Below, piece by piece: positions 9,671-21,469 of a stretch of DNA of 64,000 bases. Where the stretch lies: NCBI GenBank assembly GCA_016271365.2, contig CM057456.1:1393407501-1393471500 (forward strand). Direction: 5' to 3'. Made by a program: the position numbers and the translations under genes. Every line of letters begins with the position of its first letter. Position 1 is the first letter of the stretch. The DNA is from Neoceratodus forsteri (taxonomy: Eukaryota > Chordata > Ceratodontiformes > Ceratodontidae). The notes beneath the pieces were generated by a model. That model was not told the DNA's origin, did not search any database, and worked only from the letters and a program-made list of their open reading frames with translations.

Positions 9671-11975
9671 ATGGACAATAAGTCTGCACCTGGATTTCGC
9701 TGGTGCTCATGCAGGCAGAAGATGTCGCATACTGACTCTCTTCCATGTGCGTCTACTGCCTGGGCCACAATCACGATAGCCAGGCCTGCAACATTTGCTG
9801 GTTGTTTCACGCAACAGTCTTCGAGGACCGCCTCGCCCACCTGAAGATGGGCCGCCTGGAAAAATGACATACGCTGGTCAAATCTAAAGATACACGTTGG
9901 GTGATCTCTGCAGTGCGGGGTCCGCCTAGCAGCTGGAATAGCTTACGGCCTTTGAGAAGGAGGCGGCTCGGACCACTTCAGTCTTTGTTCCATTCCAATT
10001 GGGCTCCACCTTTTCAGGTTCCTTCAAGGAGCTGTGAGAGTCCCTCCCTACTAAGGGGCAGGGCCCTTCGGGTTCACACAGCTTCTGCTCTCAGAGGAAG
10101 GAGTCAAAGAAAGAAAAAGAGAAGACTCACCGTCAACATTTCTGGGACCCGGAACATTCTTGGTCTCCGGACTCTCAGGTTTTGACCACGGTCGAAACCG
10201 CTGCCTTGGCCTCTGGCTTCACGAAAACCCTGTTGGGTCAATTGGTTGAGATGCCAGCCGATGATGCGGTCGAGATTTTTCTTGACCTCATCGACCAGTT
10301 GTCATCCAAAGAGGCCTAAAATTCTCTTTTCAGGACTCCGGTCCTGCCTGTGGCCTCAGAAGAAGCTGCTCAGTCCACTGAACAGTACCCTCTGGTCACC
10401 AACCCAGACCAGGAGGAGCTGCAGCACTCCCCAACTCCCCCAAGATCCCCCATTGGCACCACCAGTGGCTGAGATCGAGGTCTCACTCTTCCTTTTCCAG
10501 TGGGTCGAGCAGCTTCTACCATCATTGGTGCTCCTGCTTTCGATGCCATGGGAAGCGGCACTGCCGCTACTCCTCATCTTACTTCACCTTGGGTGAGGAG
10601 AGGCTTCGGTGCAAGTTGCATCGACACTATGAAGACCTCATGTGGCAACAGTTGTTGCTCGGTGGTCCAAAGGTTCCCTGGCTCCCACACCGGCAATCAC
10701 TTGGCTGTCACCTGACAGGCCGATGACAAATCCCCCTGTGGGGTTGGTCAAGACCGTCCTTCCCCCAGCGGAACTGGTCCAGACTGACTTGGCTTGGCGG
10801 AAGCTGGCCTCTCCACCGATCCTGGTGGAGTCGCCACCCAAAGAGTCGCTGGCCGGCGCACCGACTATGGAGTCTCAGCCAGCCAAAGGGCTTCCCCATC
10901 GGCTGTCTGTCACCCTCACATCTGACCATCCACGGTGTGTCAAGGGAGACTCGAGCTGTCAGCCGCTTTATGCGGACTCCTCCGAGAATTCCTCACTGCA
11001 CTCCTGTCCAGTCGACGTGGAGTCCGTGGGGGATCTCTCAACAAAGGAAGGGCCTGCTTCCCTCATTAGCATCCTCTGCCTCATTTCCGAATCCACGGGG
11101 ATGAAACTGGAGCCCATCTGGAAGCAGGCTCACTATCCCCTCACAGACATTCCCGACAAAGAGGACTCTGCAATGGAGGCCTTCTTAGTGGCCGAGGCCA
11201 TTGTCGGCCCAGCCCTGGAGCTTTGACAGCATCCCGCATCCTGCCCTACGCCCTTTGCCCAGATTGCCCACAAATATGTGGTGCCCACCAGTACCCTCTC
11301 AGGTTTCACGGAGCACCCCTCAGCCAAGGGGTCAGTGGCTGACTCTTTGTTTCGGTGCTCGGGTAATTCGGGGATATCGATAACCTGCTGGACAAGGAGT
11401 CCAAGAAATTGGACCATGTGGCTAAAAAAGTCTATGCTGCCTCCTCGCTCGGCTTTCACCAGGCAAGCTTGGCTGTCATGATGACACACTTCTCCCATGC
11501 CCTCTTGGGCTCTTTGGATGAGGTGATTCCTCACCTACCTGTGGACCTCCAGACCACGGTCAAGCAGGTCCGAGATCAGGGCTGGGCTGTGGCCAAACAG
11601 CAACTTCAGATGGCACTGGTTCTGGGGAATTCCTTTGCCCGCTCTGTGGCGGCTGCAGTTGTCATGCACCATACAGCTTGGATGCGGATCTTGACCTTCA
11701 TGGCAGACACACAGCACAAGCTGGTGGATGTTCTGTTCCTGGGTACTGAACTGTTTGGGCCCAGTGTGGAATGTCACCTCCAGCATATCAGGAAGTTCAA
11801 TGCCACCTTGGACTCCATGACATCTGCACAGAAGGATTCCATGTGCTCTAGGCAGCAGAAGCAAAAGCCCTTTCGGTCCTCCACTCCTGCGGCAAAACCA
11901 GCCCAGCATCAGTCCGGGCCAAAAGGCTCAGTCTTGGTGACCCAGGCCCAAGTCAGTGGCCTCAGTGGTCTGTAA
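9671..11975 (+). pseudogene. DIRS-3 Gag
   Basis: The ATG at 9671 begins MDNKSAPGFRWCSCRQKMSH. A compact Cys/His cluster follows (CSC, then a VYCLG pair, HDSQAC and NICW), which is shared by DIRS-4, -5 and -7 and probably binds zinc. The middle part is proline-rich with recurring PAITWLSP and LVESPPKE-type phrases (10700-10880). The capsid-like part (11090-11975) includes EAIVGPALEL, an AKKVYAASSLGFHQAS-like region and ADTQHKLVDVLFLGTELF near 11700. Several frames are needed, with breaks near 9800, 10300 and 11225. The final 188 codons (11409-11975) are open. Confidence 0.8.
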
Positions 11976-12299
11976 ACCTGGAGGAAAGGGACTGAGTGGC
12001 TCCTCAGATGGGTCATTCTCCACCAAGCCTGCTCAGTGACGGGATGGGGGGGTGCCACCCTCATGCCCGTCACGCCTCCCCTGGGTCCTCCTGTGGGGGG
12101 CTGGCTCTGCCACTTCCTTACCTCCTGGTCTGCTGTCACAAAGGACAGGTGGGTTTTGGAAATGGTCGTTCAGGGTCTGCCTCTGGAATTCGAGCAGTAC
12201 CCTCCAAGCTGAGCCCACGCCCAACGGGAGGACTTGGTATCCACTCGGTTGGCTCTTTGAGACAACGTAGCCTATCTCCTCTGCAAGGATCTCACAGTC

Positions 12300-13990
12300 A
12301 GAGTAGCGGATCCTCTGGAACACCCAGGGTTTGTCTCCAGGTACTTCCTGGTGCCAAAGCAGATGGGGGGCTGGTGCCCCATTCTAGATCTGCAAGACCT
12401 GAACAAGTTCCCCAGGTCGTGCACCTTCAGGATGGTAACTCTGTCTCAGATCATACCATCTTTTGAGCAAGACATGTGGTTTTGCCCCCTAGATCTTCAG
12501 GACGTGTTTTTTCACATCCTGATTGTCCGTTCTACTGATGGTTCCTCTACATTTGAGCCAAGGGAACCCTCTACAAGTTCCGGGGTCATGCCTTTTGGCC
12601 TCTTCTGGGCCACCAGAGTCTTCATCAAATGCATTGCAGTGGTGTCAGCTTACCTGAGGTGCCAAGGGGTCCAGGTGTACCCCTACCTGGATGACTGGCT
12701 GATTGCAGATCCCTCCAGGCAGGAGGTGGAGTGGCCCAGGTACCTGGCCTTCCCGACCTGCACCTCTCTTGGCTCCCTGGTCAACAAGGCCAAGTTGGAA
12801 CTTGCGCCCTTGCAGGTGATCAGCTTCATTGGGGCAGAGCTTGACTCTTGCTGAGCCACAGTCCGGCTCCTGGTGGACAGGGTGGAGGCTGTCTCCTCCG
12901 TTGCCCAATCATTTCAGGTTGGACACTTGCGCCCTGCTCGGGACTTCCTATGCCTTCTGGGTTACATGGTGGCCTGCACCAGCATGGTCCATTGGGCCCA
13001 TTGGATTATGCACTCCCTGGAATGGGAGCTGGCCAGCCAGTGGTCTCAGTGCAAGGGTCACTTCGACCAGCTGGTCACTGTGACCCAGAAGATGTGGGAC
13101 TCCCTCCAATGGTGGCTAGTTCCAGAGCATTTGCAGGAAAGGATCCTGTTCCGTCTGCCCCGAGCCGACGGTCATCCTGACAACTGATGCCTCTCTCATG
13201 GGCTGGGGTTCCCATCTGAGGGAGAACACAGAGTTCATGGGCTCTGGGCACCCGAGGAGTCCCAATGGCAGATCAACCTGCTGGAGCTCTGGGCAGTTCA
13301 GCTGGCGCTGACTACATTCACTCAGTATCTTCAGGATCAAGTGGTTCAAGTCCAGACAGAGAAAACCACGACCATGTACTACCTCAACAAGCAGGGCAGG
13401 ATGCACTCTCTACCTCTGTGCAAGGAAGCGCTCTGCGTATGGACTCTCAATGCACAGCCTGGAGGTGGATCTCCTAGCCATCCATGTGGCAGGAGCCTCC
13501 AATCAGCTGGTGGATGCCCTCAGCTGGGTAAGCGAGGTGTCTCACGCATGGTCTCTCCATCTGGAGGTAGTTCACAGTCTGCTCTTCCAGTGGGGCACCC
13601 TCTCAGGTAAACCAGTTCACCTCCAGGGAGAACGCAAAGCTGAGGCTGTTCTGTGCTCACCCCCGTCAGCAGGGCTCACTGCAGGGGGATGCCTTCTTGA
13701 GGCCTTGGACCCCAGGCCTCTTCTATGCCTTCCCTCCACTTCCCTTGATCCACAAAGTGCTGCACAAGGTCAGGAGGGACAAGGCGCAGGTGATCCTGGT
13801 GGTTCCAGACTGACGAAGCCAGTTTTGGTACCCCGATCTCCTCAGCCTCAGCAACAGGCTCCTGAGGTGTCTTCCAGTATGCCTAGACCTGCTGTCCCTC
13901 AAGCAGGGGAAGGTACTCCACCCAGACCTTCAATCTCTGCACCTGACAGCCTGGTTCCTGAGTGGCCAGAGTTCCAGGCTTTGGGTCTTT
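12300..13990 (+). pseudogene. DIRS-3 reverse transcriptase / RNase H / methyltransferase-like
   Basis: RT fingers start near 12330 (a RYFLVPKQ-like phrase) and run through CPILDLQDLNKFP and FRMVTLSQIIPSFEQD. The first catalytic Asp region is CPLDLQDVFFHI (about 12485). YLDDW at 12684-12698 is intact, followed by NKAKLELAPLQVISFIGAELDS and a stop at 12851. RNase H runs from about 13170 (TDASLMGWGSH) through a WAVQLALTT Glu region to NTTTMYYLNKQGR-like wording near 13370; one Asp there reads as Lys. The methyltransferase-like part (13610-13960) is in shifted frames. It carries at least three frameshifts plus stops at 12851 and 13812. Confidence 0.85.
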
Positions 13991-15002
13991 CTGAAGATGT
14001 TCTCACTGTTGTGGAGGCATCTAGAAAGGAATAGACCAGAAACTGCTATGCCTTCAAATGGAAGTGATTCTCCATTTGGTGTCAGGGTAAGGAGCTGGAC
14101 CCTTTGTCCTGTCTGGTGGGCAGTAGTTTGGACTACCTGTGGTCCCTCTCCAAAGGGGGACTTCGGTCGATGACCCTTAAGGTGCACCTGGCAGCCATCT
14201 CCGCTTACCGGGTGCGGGCTGGTCAGCAGTCAGTGGCACAGGAGAAGGTGGTCTGGCACTTTTCAAAGACTTAGTTCACATTTCCCCTCCAGTGCATGAA
14301 CCTCCACCACTGTGGAACTTATTGCTGGTTTTGGCAAAGCTCATGGGCAAACCATTCAAATCAATGCACAGGTTTGACATGTCTTACCTGTCATGGAAGA
14401 CTGCCTTCCTGGTGGCTATCATGTGATTCAGAGGGATTAGTGAGCTCCAGGTACTTTCGGTGGAATTTCCCTGCCTGGTCTTCCACAGGAGCAAGGTTGT
14501 CCTGCACCCCAACCCAAAGTGCCTCCCAAAGGTTGTGTCAGAGTTTTACCTGAATCAGGTGATAACTCTTCCGGTGTTCTTCCCGAATCACACCTCAGAG
14601 GTCGAACACAGGCTCCATACTCTGGACCTGAGGCAGGCACTTGCTTACTACAAAGAGAGCACGGCTGGAGTTCAGGGAGAGGTTTGTCAGCTATTTGTCT
14701 CCTACCCTGAAGCCGCACCTGGCAGACATGCAGCCAAGTGGACGACTGGCAGGTGGATACTTCCTACATTGATCTCTGCTATAGGTTGGTGGGTAGGGAG
14801 CCTCCTGGAGGGCTAAGGGCTCATTCCACCCATCATACTGCTGTGTCGGTGGTTGCTTCTTGGAACGTCCCTATCCAGAAATCTATTGGGCTGCTACCTA
14901 GAAGTCGGCACACACCTTCATTTCCCATTACCACACTGACCTCGAGTCATGCCAGGATGCTGGTTTTGGGGCCTCAGGTCTCCAAGCTCTGTTCCTTAAT
15001 TA
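13945..15002 (+). pseudogene. DIRS-3 tyrosine recombinase
   Basis: The N-terminal core-binding part contains LGLSEDVLTVVEASRKE, an in-frame TAG at 14031, then CYAFKWK. A conserved block gives LRSMTLKVHLAAISAYRV. The catalytic part begins around 14385 (SYLSWKTAFLVAI); the expected first catalytic Arg region is disrupted by a TGA at 14422. It proceeds through LVFHRSKVVLHPNPK and VVSEFYLNQVITLPV to an HSTHHT-type motif near 14822 in place of HSTRLT, so the HxxR Arg is lost. The end, FISHYHTDLES, keeps the Tyr near 14930. Clearly inactive. Confidence 0.8.
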
Positions 15003-15061
15003 GGCGTGTGCGCCTTGCCTCCCTCCTCCCGGAGAACTGCTTGGAGTCTGCCAAAATGTGT

Positions 15062-15117
15062 GGATAAGTACACCACATCCACATCCCTAGAAACACAGGT
15101 TACTCACCTGTAACAGT
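15062..15117 (+). repeat. DIRS-3 internal complementary region (left part)
   Basis: The segment gtgtggataagtacaccaca onwards is a copy of the inner face of the right end, and aacacaggttactcacctgt (15092-15111) is the reverse complement of the extreme right tail near 21712-21731. In the uninterrupted relatives (DIRS-5 at 32740-32830, DIRS-7 at 55000-55095) this segment runs straight into a ctaggagtggtatatg block. Here DIRS-4 sits exactly between the two, and the block resumes at 21473. Confidence 0.85.
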
Positions 15118-15118
15118 T

Positions 15119-15285
15119 GATCTTACTTTGAGAGGGTTCCTTCAGTAGGTCATCACATATAGGACTGGTACCACCTGGCGTTGGGCCACACGGCAGTCTT
15201 TTCTAGCAATCCCTGATGGGGGACCACCCACCTGATGTCATGTGACCGACGTCGGCGTGGCTGTATATAGTGGGCGGTCCCCACA
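15119..15285 (+). repeat. DIRS-4 left inverted repeat with TATA-like box
   Basis: The segment is repeated in reverse complement at 21285-21440, sharing phrases such as ccttcagtaggtcatcacat and cacggcag. A TATA-like tract, tatatag, lies at 15264-15270 inside a GC-rich setting (ggcgtgg before, gggcggtcccc after). Its position shortly before gag suggests the element promoter; that role is inferred. Confidence 0.85.
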
Positions 15286-15422
15286 CCCACCCTCCAGTTC
15301 TTTCCCACCATCGCCTCGTGTCAGTCGCATTGCAGGCTTCCATACAGCGATTGTCGTGTAAAGTTCTTATGTCGGAATCCTTCCTTTGCCCTAATTTTTT
15401 TCATCTTTCGTTTTTAAACTTG

Positions 15423-18068
15423 ATGTCTTCACCTAACAAGAAGTGCTTGTTCTGTGGCACGCAGATCCCACATAAGGACAGTCACCTGAAGTGTGTCATC
15501 TGTCTGGACCCAGACCATCCTGTTTCCTCCTGCCCGGAGTGCCAAACGTTCAACCAGGCCACCAAGAAGCGGAGACAGTAGGCTTTGGAGACCCACCTCT
15601 TAAAGACCTGCTTAGCATCTCTGGAGAAGCAGATAGACCGTATCAGGGAACCCTCTTCTGAAAAATTGTCTCCTTTGAAGAAACACCACAAGGAGAAGTC
15701 TAGGGAGTGGGAGTGCTCCGCGGAAGAGGCAACACGGCCCTCAACAAGCAATGCCCAGCCACCACCCAAGAAGTCAGATGGTAAGTCTGGATAATCTTCC
15801 GCAGGTCAACCGGTCATTGCCTACTCTGACGACCACACCGTGACAGCCGCTAAGTCTACCCCCATCTTTTCCAGGGACCGCACAGCCACCAGTAAGACGA
15901 TTCCCCAGCTTTCAGGGTCCTGCCCAGCACCCATCGATAAGTTGGCTGGGGACTCCTCCCCTGCCCAACCAACACTGCCTGTTAATACGCCCGTCCCTGA
16001 TGGTCGCTCAGGTGTGGTTCGCCCATCAGGGCCTAGTGGTGCCTCACCCAATGACCGGAAGGACCAGGGGGAGAAGGCCCCTCTTTCTTCGCCTGTACCC
16101 TCCTCTTCACTGATGGGTACTTCAGGTGAAGACAACGCTAAGCCCCTCAACATCATTGAGGTCTCAGGGTCCATTCCGCGACTCCCCCTGACGGGGTCAC
16201 AGAGAAGGAGGCTCCTCCTCGGCCATCCAGTCTTCCAGTGGAGGCCCCTCCTCCTCCCTCTGGTGGGATTCCTATTAAGCCGGCACTGGCTCCAATCCCT
16301 CCATCGGACCCGGCAAACCTTTTCCTGATGCCTGACGTTCCGATGACCGTTCTTCAACCTGGGCCTAGCAGTTGGCCTCAGCCATGGGCTCCAATGCCAG
16401 GCCCGGTCCCACCGTCAGAACCCTTTCGTCTGTTTCCGACACCAGGCCCTCTGGCGCTGGATCCCTTTCCGGCACCGGATCGGGTGGTGCCAGTCCCAAA
16501 CTCAGTCCCCCTGACAATGGCTATACCGACACCGGATCCCCAGCCTATCTGTACCATTGAGGGTCCAACGTGGGTATCCCTGCCGTCAAATCTGACGACA
16601 GGGATTTACAGTTGACCTTGGACTGTCCCACACTACCCTCTTGGGTATCCTGGGGACCATTTCCTGGCGGGTCCCCCTCCGACTGGAGTTTGTATGGTCA
16701 GTACTACCCTAGTTACCACCCATACCATTATCAGGGGTACCAGGGTTACCACTACCACCCACCACTGGTCATTCCTCCTCCTCAGTCCCAACCTCCTCCT
16801 CCTCCACCCCCTCCAGCTACACCGTACTTTAAGACTCTGATCCAGTCTTGGGGGCAGGGGGCATGGTCAGAGTTGGTCTCTGACCTGGAGATAAGACTCC
16901 CGTTGCCACGGTCTCCAAGGTCTCCATCCCCAAGCAGTTCTTCTGTAACCACTCTGCATGTCTCAGGGAAAACTAGTCAGGACATTACACTTCCAGATGT
17001 GCGTCACCGTCCTGATGAAGGGGCAGACGACAACGATGACGATGATGATGAAGGGGCCGAAGAGTCGACAGAGGATGCCCTGGAGGAGCCTGAGGGTCCA
17101 TCAGGCCCAGGGGCCCAAGGGTCTGTCAGGCAAGGTTTCCCCTAAGTCCCCCCCAGAGGTCTCTGCCTTCTCAGAGCTTCTGAGGTCCATGAAGGATTTC
17201 TTCGACTGGGAGTCAGAGGAACAAGACTCCATGAGACAGAGATTGGTCGAGCACCTGGACCTAGAGTCTCTGTCTCCAGTCCCTATTCCTCCATGGACTG
17301 GACCTCACCAGGAGCTCACCTCTATGGTCTGGCAGATGCCTCATTCCCTCCCAGCTGTCCCCAAGTGGGCGGACAGACTTTACCAGGCGCCGAAAGATGC
17401 CACTTTTCTCAAAGCGCACCCTAAGGCTGACTCTGTGGTCATCTCCACTGCTTATGACCACTCCGCTGCACCCAAGCACATGAGCACCTCTCCTCCGGAC
17501 AAAGAGTTGAGACAAATGGACTGTTTTGGGAGAAAAGTTTACGCTTCAGCCACATGGGCGTTTTGGCCCCTCAGTTATGTGGCCCACATGGCGTCCCACC
17601 AGAAAACTACCTTGGCCAGGCCGGAAGCTCAGGTCCAGGCTATGGAACCCTCCAGCTTGAAAGAGTAGCTTGCCAAGGATCTATACCTCACCCATTTTTC
17701 TTGTAGGCATGCTTTGCGAGCCACATACGACTCTGTCGATTCTGTGGCTCACACCTTGGCAACTGCTGTTGCCCTCAGATGGCACTCCTGGCTTCGCCTT
17801 TCCGGACTTGCTAACGAAGTTCATTCAGTGATTCAAGATGCCCCCTTTAGGGGCTTGGTACCCTTTGGTGAGGACACCAAGGACATCATCACAGACCTGC
17901 AGGACAGAGGTTTCGCCCTCATGTCAGTGAGGTCCATGTACCGATAGGGCACCCAACAACAGCAGCCCTTTTGGAAAAGGACCTGGAGGCAGAGGAAGCA
18001 AGCCCCGGCTCGACATCAGGGCAAGCATAAGGCGACGGGTTCAGCCACCTCTCCAGCCTCCAAGAACT
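15423..18068 (+). pseudogene. DIRS-4 Gag
   Basis: The ATG at 15423 begins MSSPNKKCLFCGTQIPHKDS and continues into a Cys/His cluster (CLFC, VICLDPDH, CPEC) that likely forms zinc sites. It has stops at 15579 and 15792 within one frame. The 16240-17145 part is very rich in proline and tyrosine (YHPYHYQGYQGYHYHPP at about 16720) and then acidic (an Asp run at 17030). A frame change at about 17100 leads to the capsid-like part: SAFSELLRSMKDFFDWESEE, FGRKVYASATWAFWPLSYV, then (17714-17947) LATAVALRWHSWLRLSGL. The tail 17950-18068 is Arg/Lys-rich. The low-complexity linker is much longer than in family I. Confidence 0.8.
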
Positions 18069-18157
18069 AGAGATGTACAGGGGGCCCTCCCCCTAAATGT
18101 CCAGCCACTTCCTGACTTGCTATCCCCACTGGCTCCTCAGTCTCTCAACGGGGAGAA

Positions 18158-19928
18158 GTGGGGGGTGCCCGCCATGTGCAGGAGTGGAGGGCAACAACCT
18201 CTGACGAATGGGTCCTGCAACTAGTGTCCATCAGACACATGATAGTGTTTCTGGACTTTCCTCCAGATTCTCCACCAAAAAGATCCTCCTATTCAAAGGA
18301 TCAGGCTCTTCTTATCCGAGAAGCGGTGCACAGCTTCTTGCTCAAGGAAGCAATAGAGCAGGTTTCCCTCCGGCAAAGGAGAAGGGGGTTTTACTCCCAT
18401 TTTTTCCTGGTTCCAAAAAAGACAGGGGATTTCAGACCCATCCTTGACTTAAGCAACCTAAATCAGTTTGTCGAGTATAAAAAATGTTGGATGCTGACAC
18501 TTCAGAGCCTCCTTCCGCTCCTTCTGGAGAAACACTGGCTGTGTGCTCTGGACATGCAGGATGCTTACCTTCATATCCCCATCTTTCCCAGCCACCACCA
18601 GTTCCTGCAGTTTCAGTTCCAGGGGGAATACTTCTATTGTGGGTGCTCCTCTTTAGTCTGTCATCTGCACTCTGGGTGTTTACCAAGTGCCTGGCAGTGG
18701 TTACGGCCTTCTTACACTACAGGGGTATTACGGTTTTTCCTTACCTGCTGACTGGCTGATTTCAGCCCCATCCAGGGGCTCTTTATTTCACCTTGGACCT
18801 TTTCAACAGACTAGGGATTACTGTCAGTATTCCCAAGTCCTTTATGACCCCGTCCCAGAAACTTCAGTTTATTGGGGCAGTCTTGGATACGGTCCATTGC
18901 AGAGCCTTCCTCCCTCCAGACAGAGTGGAGACACTGATCCGTCAGGCTTCTCAAGTTGCTTCTTCCAGTACCATCCCAGCCCAGGAGATCCTTCATCTTC
19001 TCGGCCTGATGGCGGCTTCTATCACCACTGTTCCCCTTGTGAGGCTCCACATGAGGGTAACTCAGTGGTCCTTACACGTGCAGTGGGACCAACTCCTGGA
19101 TGACCTGGACCATCCCTTCCGGAACCCAGCTCCCTCGGCACCCCTAACCACAGACGCCTCGAACATGGGATGGGGAACACATCTAGGGGAGTACCAAGCC
19201 CAAGGGCGGTGGTCCAGCTTGAAGGCTAAGTTACGCATCAGCATTCTGGAGATGAGGGCTGTCCTGTACACCTTACAGGCTTTCCAGACCCTCCTTTCCA
19301 AGGGATCATTGCTGGTCCAAATGGACAACATGTCAGTAGTTTGGTACCTCAACAAAAAAGGAAGAACCCGCTCATACCTCTTATGCAGGGAGGCGATGCG
19401 GGTGTGGAACTGGGCGGTCCAGCACAATCTGGCCCTTATGGCCATACACATGCCAGGTGTTCTAAATGTCCTGTCGGACAGTCTCAGCAGGTCTCGGACT
19501 CTAGCTCACAAGTGGATATTTCATCAGGAAGTGGCAGAATCCATCTTTCTACATTTGGGGTGTCCGGAAATCGACCTTTTCACCTCCCAATTCAATGCAA
19601 AACTTCCCAGTTTTTGCTCGCTCATTCCAGGGCATGGTGCTTTCTGGCACAACGTGCTGTCTCCTGGACAGTGACATTTTTGTACGCCTTCCCTCCATTT
19701 CCCATTCTCCAGAGGGTCCTCCTCAAGCTTCAAGCAGAGAAGCCAAAGATGATCCTCATCGCTCCTCTTTGGCCGAGACAGATTTGGTTTCCACTGCTAC
19801 AACAGCTTTCCAGGGAACCACCGGTTCCACTTCCAGTGACCCACGACCTCCTGACTCAGGACCAAGGTCGGCTAGTACATCCGGGGCTCAGGACTCTGCA
19901 CCTTCATGCATGGCTCCTGCAGACATAG
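18158..19928 (+). pseudogene. DIRS-4 reverse transcriptase / RNase H / methyltransferase-like
   Basis: The N-terminal part (18158-18640) is open: GFYSHFFLVPKKTGDFRPI, then LCALDMQDAYLHI with the first catalytic Asp. A frame change follows near 18640. The YxDD site at about 18743 is destroyed by a small deletion, giving YLLTG. From 18793 a 293-codon segment is open to 19674. It contains the RT thumb (LQFIGAVLDTVHCRAFLPPD), RNase H with TTDASNMGWGTHL, ISILEMRAVLYTL, VQMDNMSVVWYLN and VLSDSLSR, so all four acidic positions are present. It ends in DLFTSQFNAKLPSFC, the start of the methyltransferase-like region, which continues in another frame to HAWLLQT and TAG at 19926. Confidence 0.88.
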
Positions 19929-20959
19929 CGATCTCTCACTTTGGGGTGTCCTTCCGGGTCGCTCAAGTCTTCATTGAGGCTAAAAAACCCTCTACTCGAT
20001 CTACTTATGCCATGAATTGGAAATGGTTTTCCATTTGGGCGACAGGCAAGGATTGGAACCCTTTCTTATGTTCTGCCCCTCAAGTCATGGAATACCTCTT
20101 TCATCTGTCAGACTCGGGTCTCTCATATTCATCATTGAAGGTCCACCTTTCTGCAGTCTTGGCGTACCACAAGCTAGTGGATGGTAAACCCGTGGCTCAG
20201 TTGGAAGTCTCTAAAACCTTCCTGAAAGGGATTCTCCATCTGAAACCCCCCATCTGCAGCCCAACTCCACCTTGGGATTTGAACTTTGTTTTGGAGAAGC
20301 TCACCCTTCCTCCTTTTGAGCTGGCTATGAGCTGTGACTTGTGCTTCCTTTCCTGGAAAGCATTATTTCTGGTTGCTATCACATCAGCCCGGAGGATTTC
20401 GGAGCTTCACACTCTGGTTTGCAAGGAGCCCTATCTTATTTTCCATAAGGACTGCACGGTCCTTAGGACGAATCCTAAGTTTCTTCCCAAGGTGGTGTCA
20501 GAAGCCACACTGAACCAATCAGTACAGCTTCCTGTGTATTTTCCATCCCACTCTAATAGAGGTGAGGCACTCCTCCATACCATGGGCGTACATCAGATTC
20601 TTCGGTGCTACACTCATCGGACTAAGGAATTCTGTAGCTGTGATCAGCTTTTTGTATCCTTTTTCCCCAGATCAAAAGGCAAACCGGTTTCTAAGCAGGG
20701 CCTCTCCAAATGGTTAGGCAACTGCATTAGGTAGTGTTACCAGTTGTACGAAAAACCTCTGCCGGGTACCATAAGAGGTAGTTCTACTAGGGGCATGGCT
20801 GCTTTTGCTGCCTTTTTGCGAAAAGTCTCTGCGGCTGATATCTGTGCCGCAGCCACTTGGAGTTCTCTCCATACCTTGACCAAACACTACAGTGTGGACA
20901 TTGCTTCTAGGCGGAGGGCTGGTTTCGGCCTAGCTGTGTTACAGGGCCTTCTGGCCTAG
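19910..20959 (+). pseudogene. DIRS-4 tyrosine recombinase (one stop)
   Basis: The ATG at 19910 (MAPADIAISHFGVSFRV) overlaps the upstream gene by 19 bases. The core-binding domain has KPSTRSTYAMNWKWFSIW and LKVHLSAVLAYHKLVDGKP. The catalytic domain has LFLVAITSARRISELHTL, which includes the first Arg (about residue 160). There is one in-frame TAG at 20732. The continuation holds RGSSTRGMA, where the HxxR His is Ser but Arg remains, then AATWSSLHTLTKHYSVDIA with the nucleophile Tyr near 20888. About 349 codons in one frame with a single stop makes this the longest continuous recombinase frame besides DIRS-7. The His loss probably weakens catalysis. Confidence 0.85.
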
Positions 20960-21059
20960 GCTGGGTCCATTCTGGATTCCAGTTTGTTCTGTTGGAGTTA
21001 TTTCTCCTCCTTCCTAGTTTCTTACTGTCTCTCTTTGGAGGGACTGCTTAGGGCTCTGT

Positions 21060-21469
21060 CCTATATGTGATGACCTACTGAAGAAACCCTCTTGAAGTAA
21101 GATAGTACAGCTACGTAGGAACTTATCATAACAGTAGATCTTCGAGAGAGGTTCCTTTAGTAGGTCATATTTTTCCCTCCCTCCTTCCCCCATTCTGTTT
21201 CTTACAGGGACTCCATATCCTGTTCGCTGCTACTCTCAGGCCTCTTCCTGGCTTTCTTGGGAGAACTGAAGGGGGGGGCGTGGGGACCGCCCAGTATATA
21301 CAGCCACGCTGTCAGTCACGTGATGTCGGGTGGGCGGACCCATCAGAGATTGCTAGAAAAGTCTGCCGTGCAGCCCGATGCCAGGTGGCACCAGTCCTAT
21401 ATGTGATGACCTACTGAAGGAACCTCTCCCAAAGATCTACTGTTAAAGTAAGTTCCTACGTAACTGTAC
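21060..21469 (+). repeat. DIRS-4 internal complementary region and right inverted repeat
   Basis: 21060-21175 holds the internal complementary region; its gtacagctacgtaggaact (about 21106) is the reverse complement of the extreme right end at about 21450-21469. 21285-21440 is the reverse complement of the left repeat. The right end is about 30 bases longer than the left, the usual inequality for DIRS elements. Confidence 0.85.

Larger units (their letters stand above)
15118..21469 (+). mobile_element. DIRS-4, complete DIRS element nested in DIRS-3
   Basis: This 6.35-kb element of family II (with DIRS-1) has a left inverted repeat (15119-15285), Gag (15423-18068), RT/RNase H/methyltransferase (18158-19928), tyrosine recombinase (19910-20959), internal complementary region (21060-21175) and right inverted repeat (21285-21469). 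It is inserted in the internal complementary region of DIRS-3. Flanks match the uninterrupted arrangement of relatives to within a few bases, so both ends are secure. As with other DIRS copies, no target-site duplication beyond a few T-rich bases is visible. It must be younger than DIRS-3. Confidence 0.9.

Noticed and set aside
16780..17060. Proline and aspartate runs in DIRS-4 Gag as simple microsatellite
   Set aside because: They lie in an open frame with flanking Gag homology; low complexity is typical of this linker, although slippage may have extended it.
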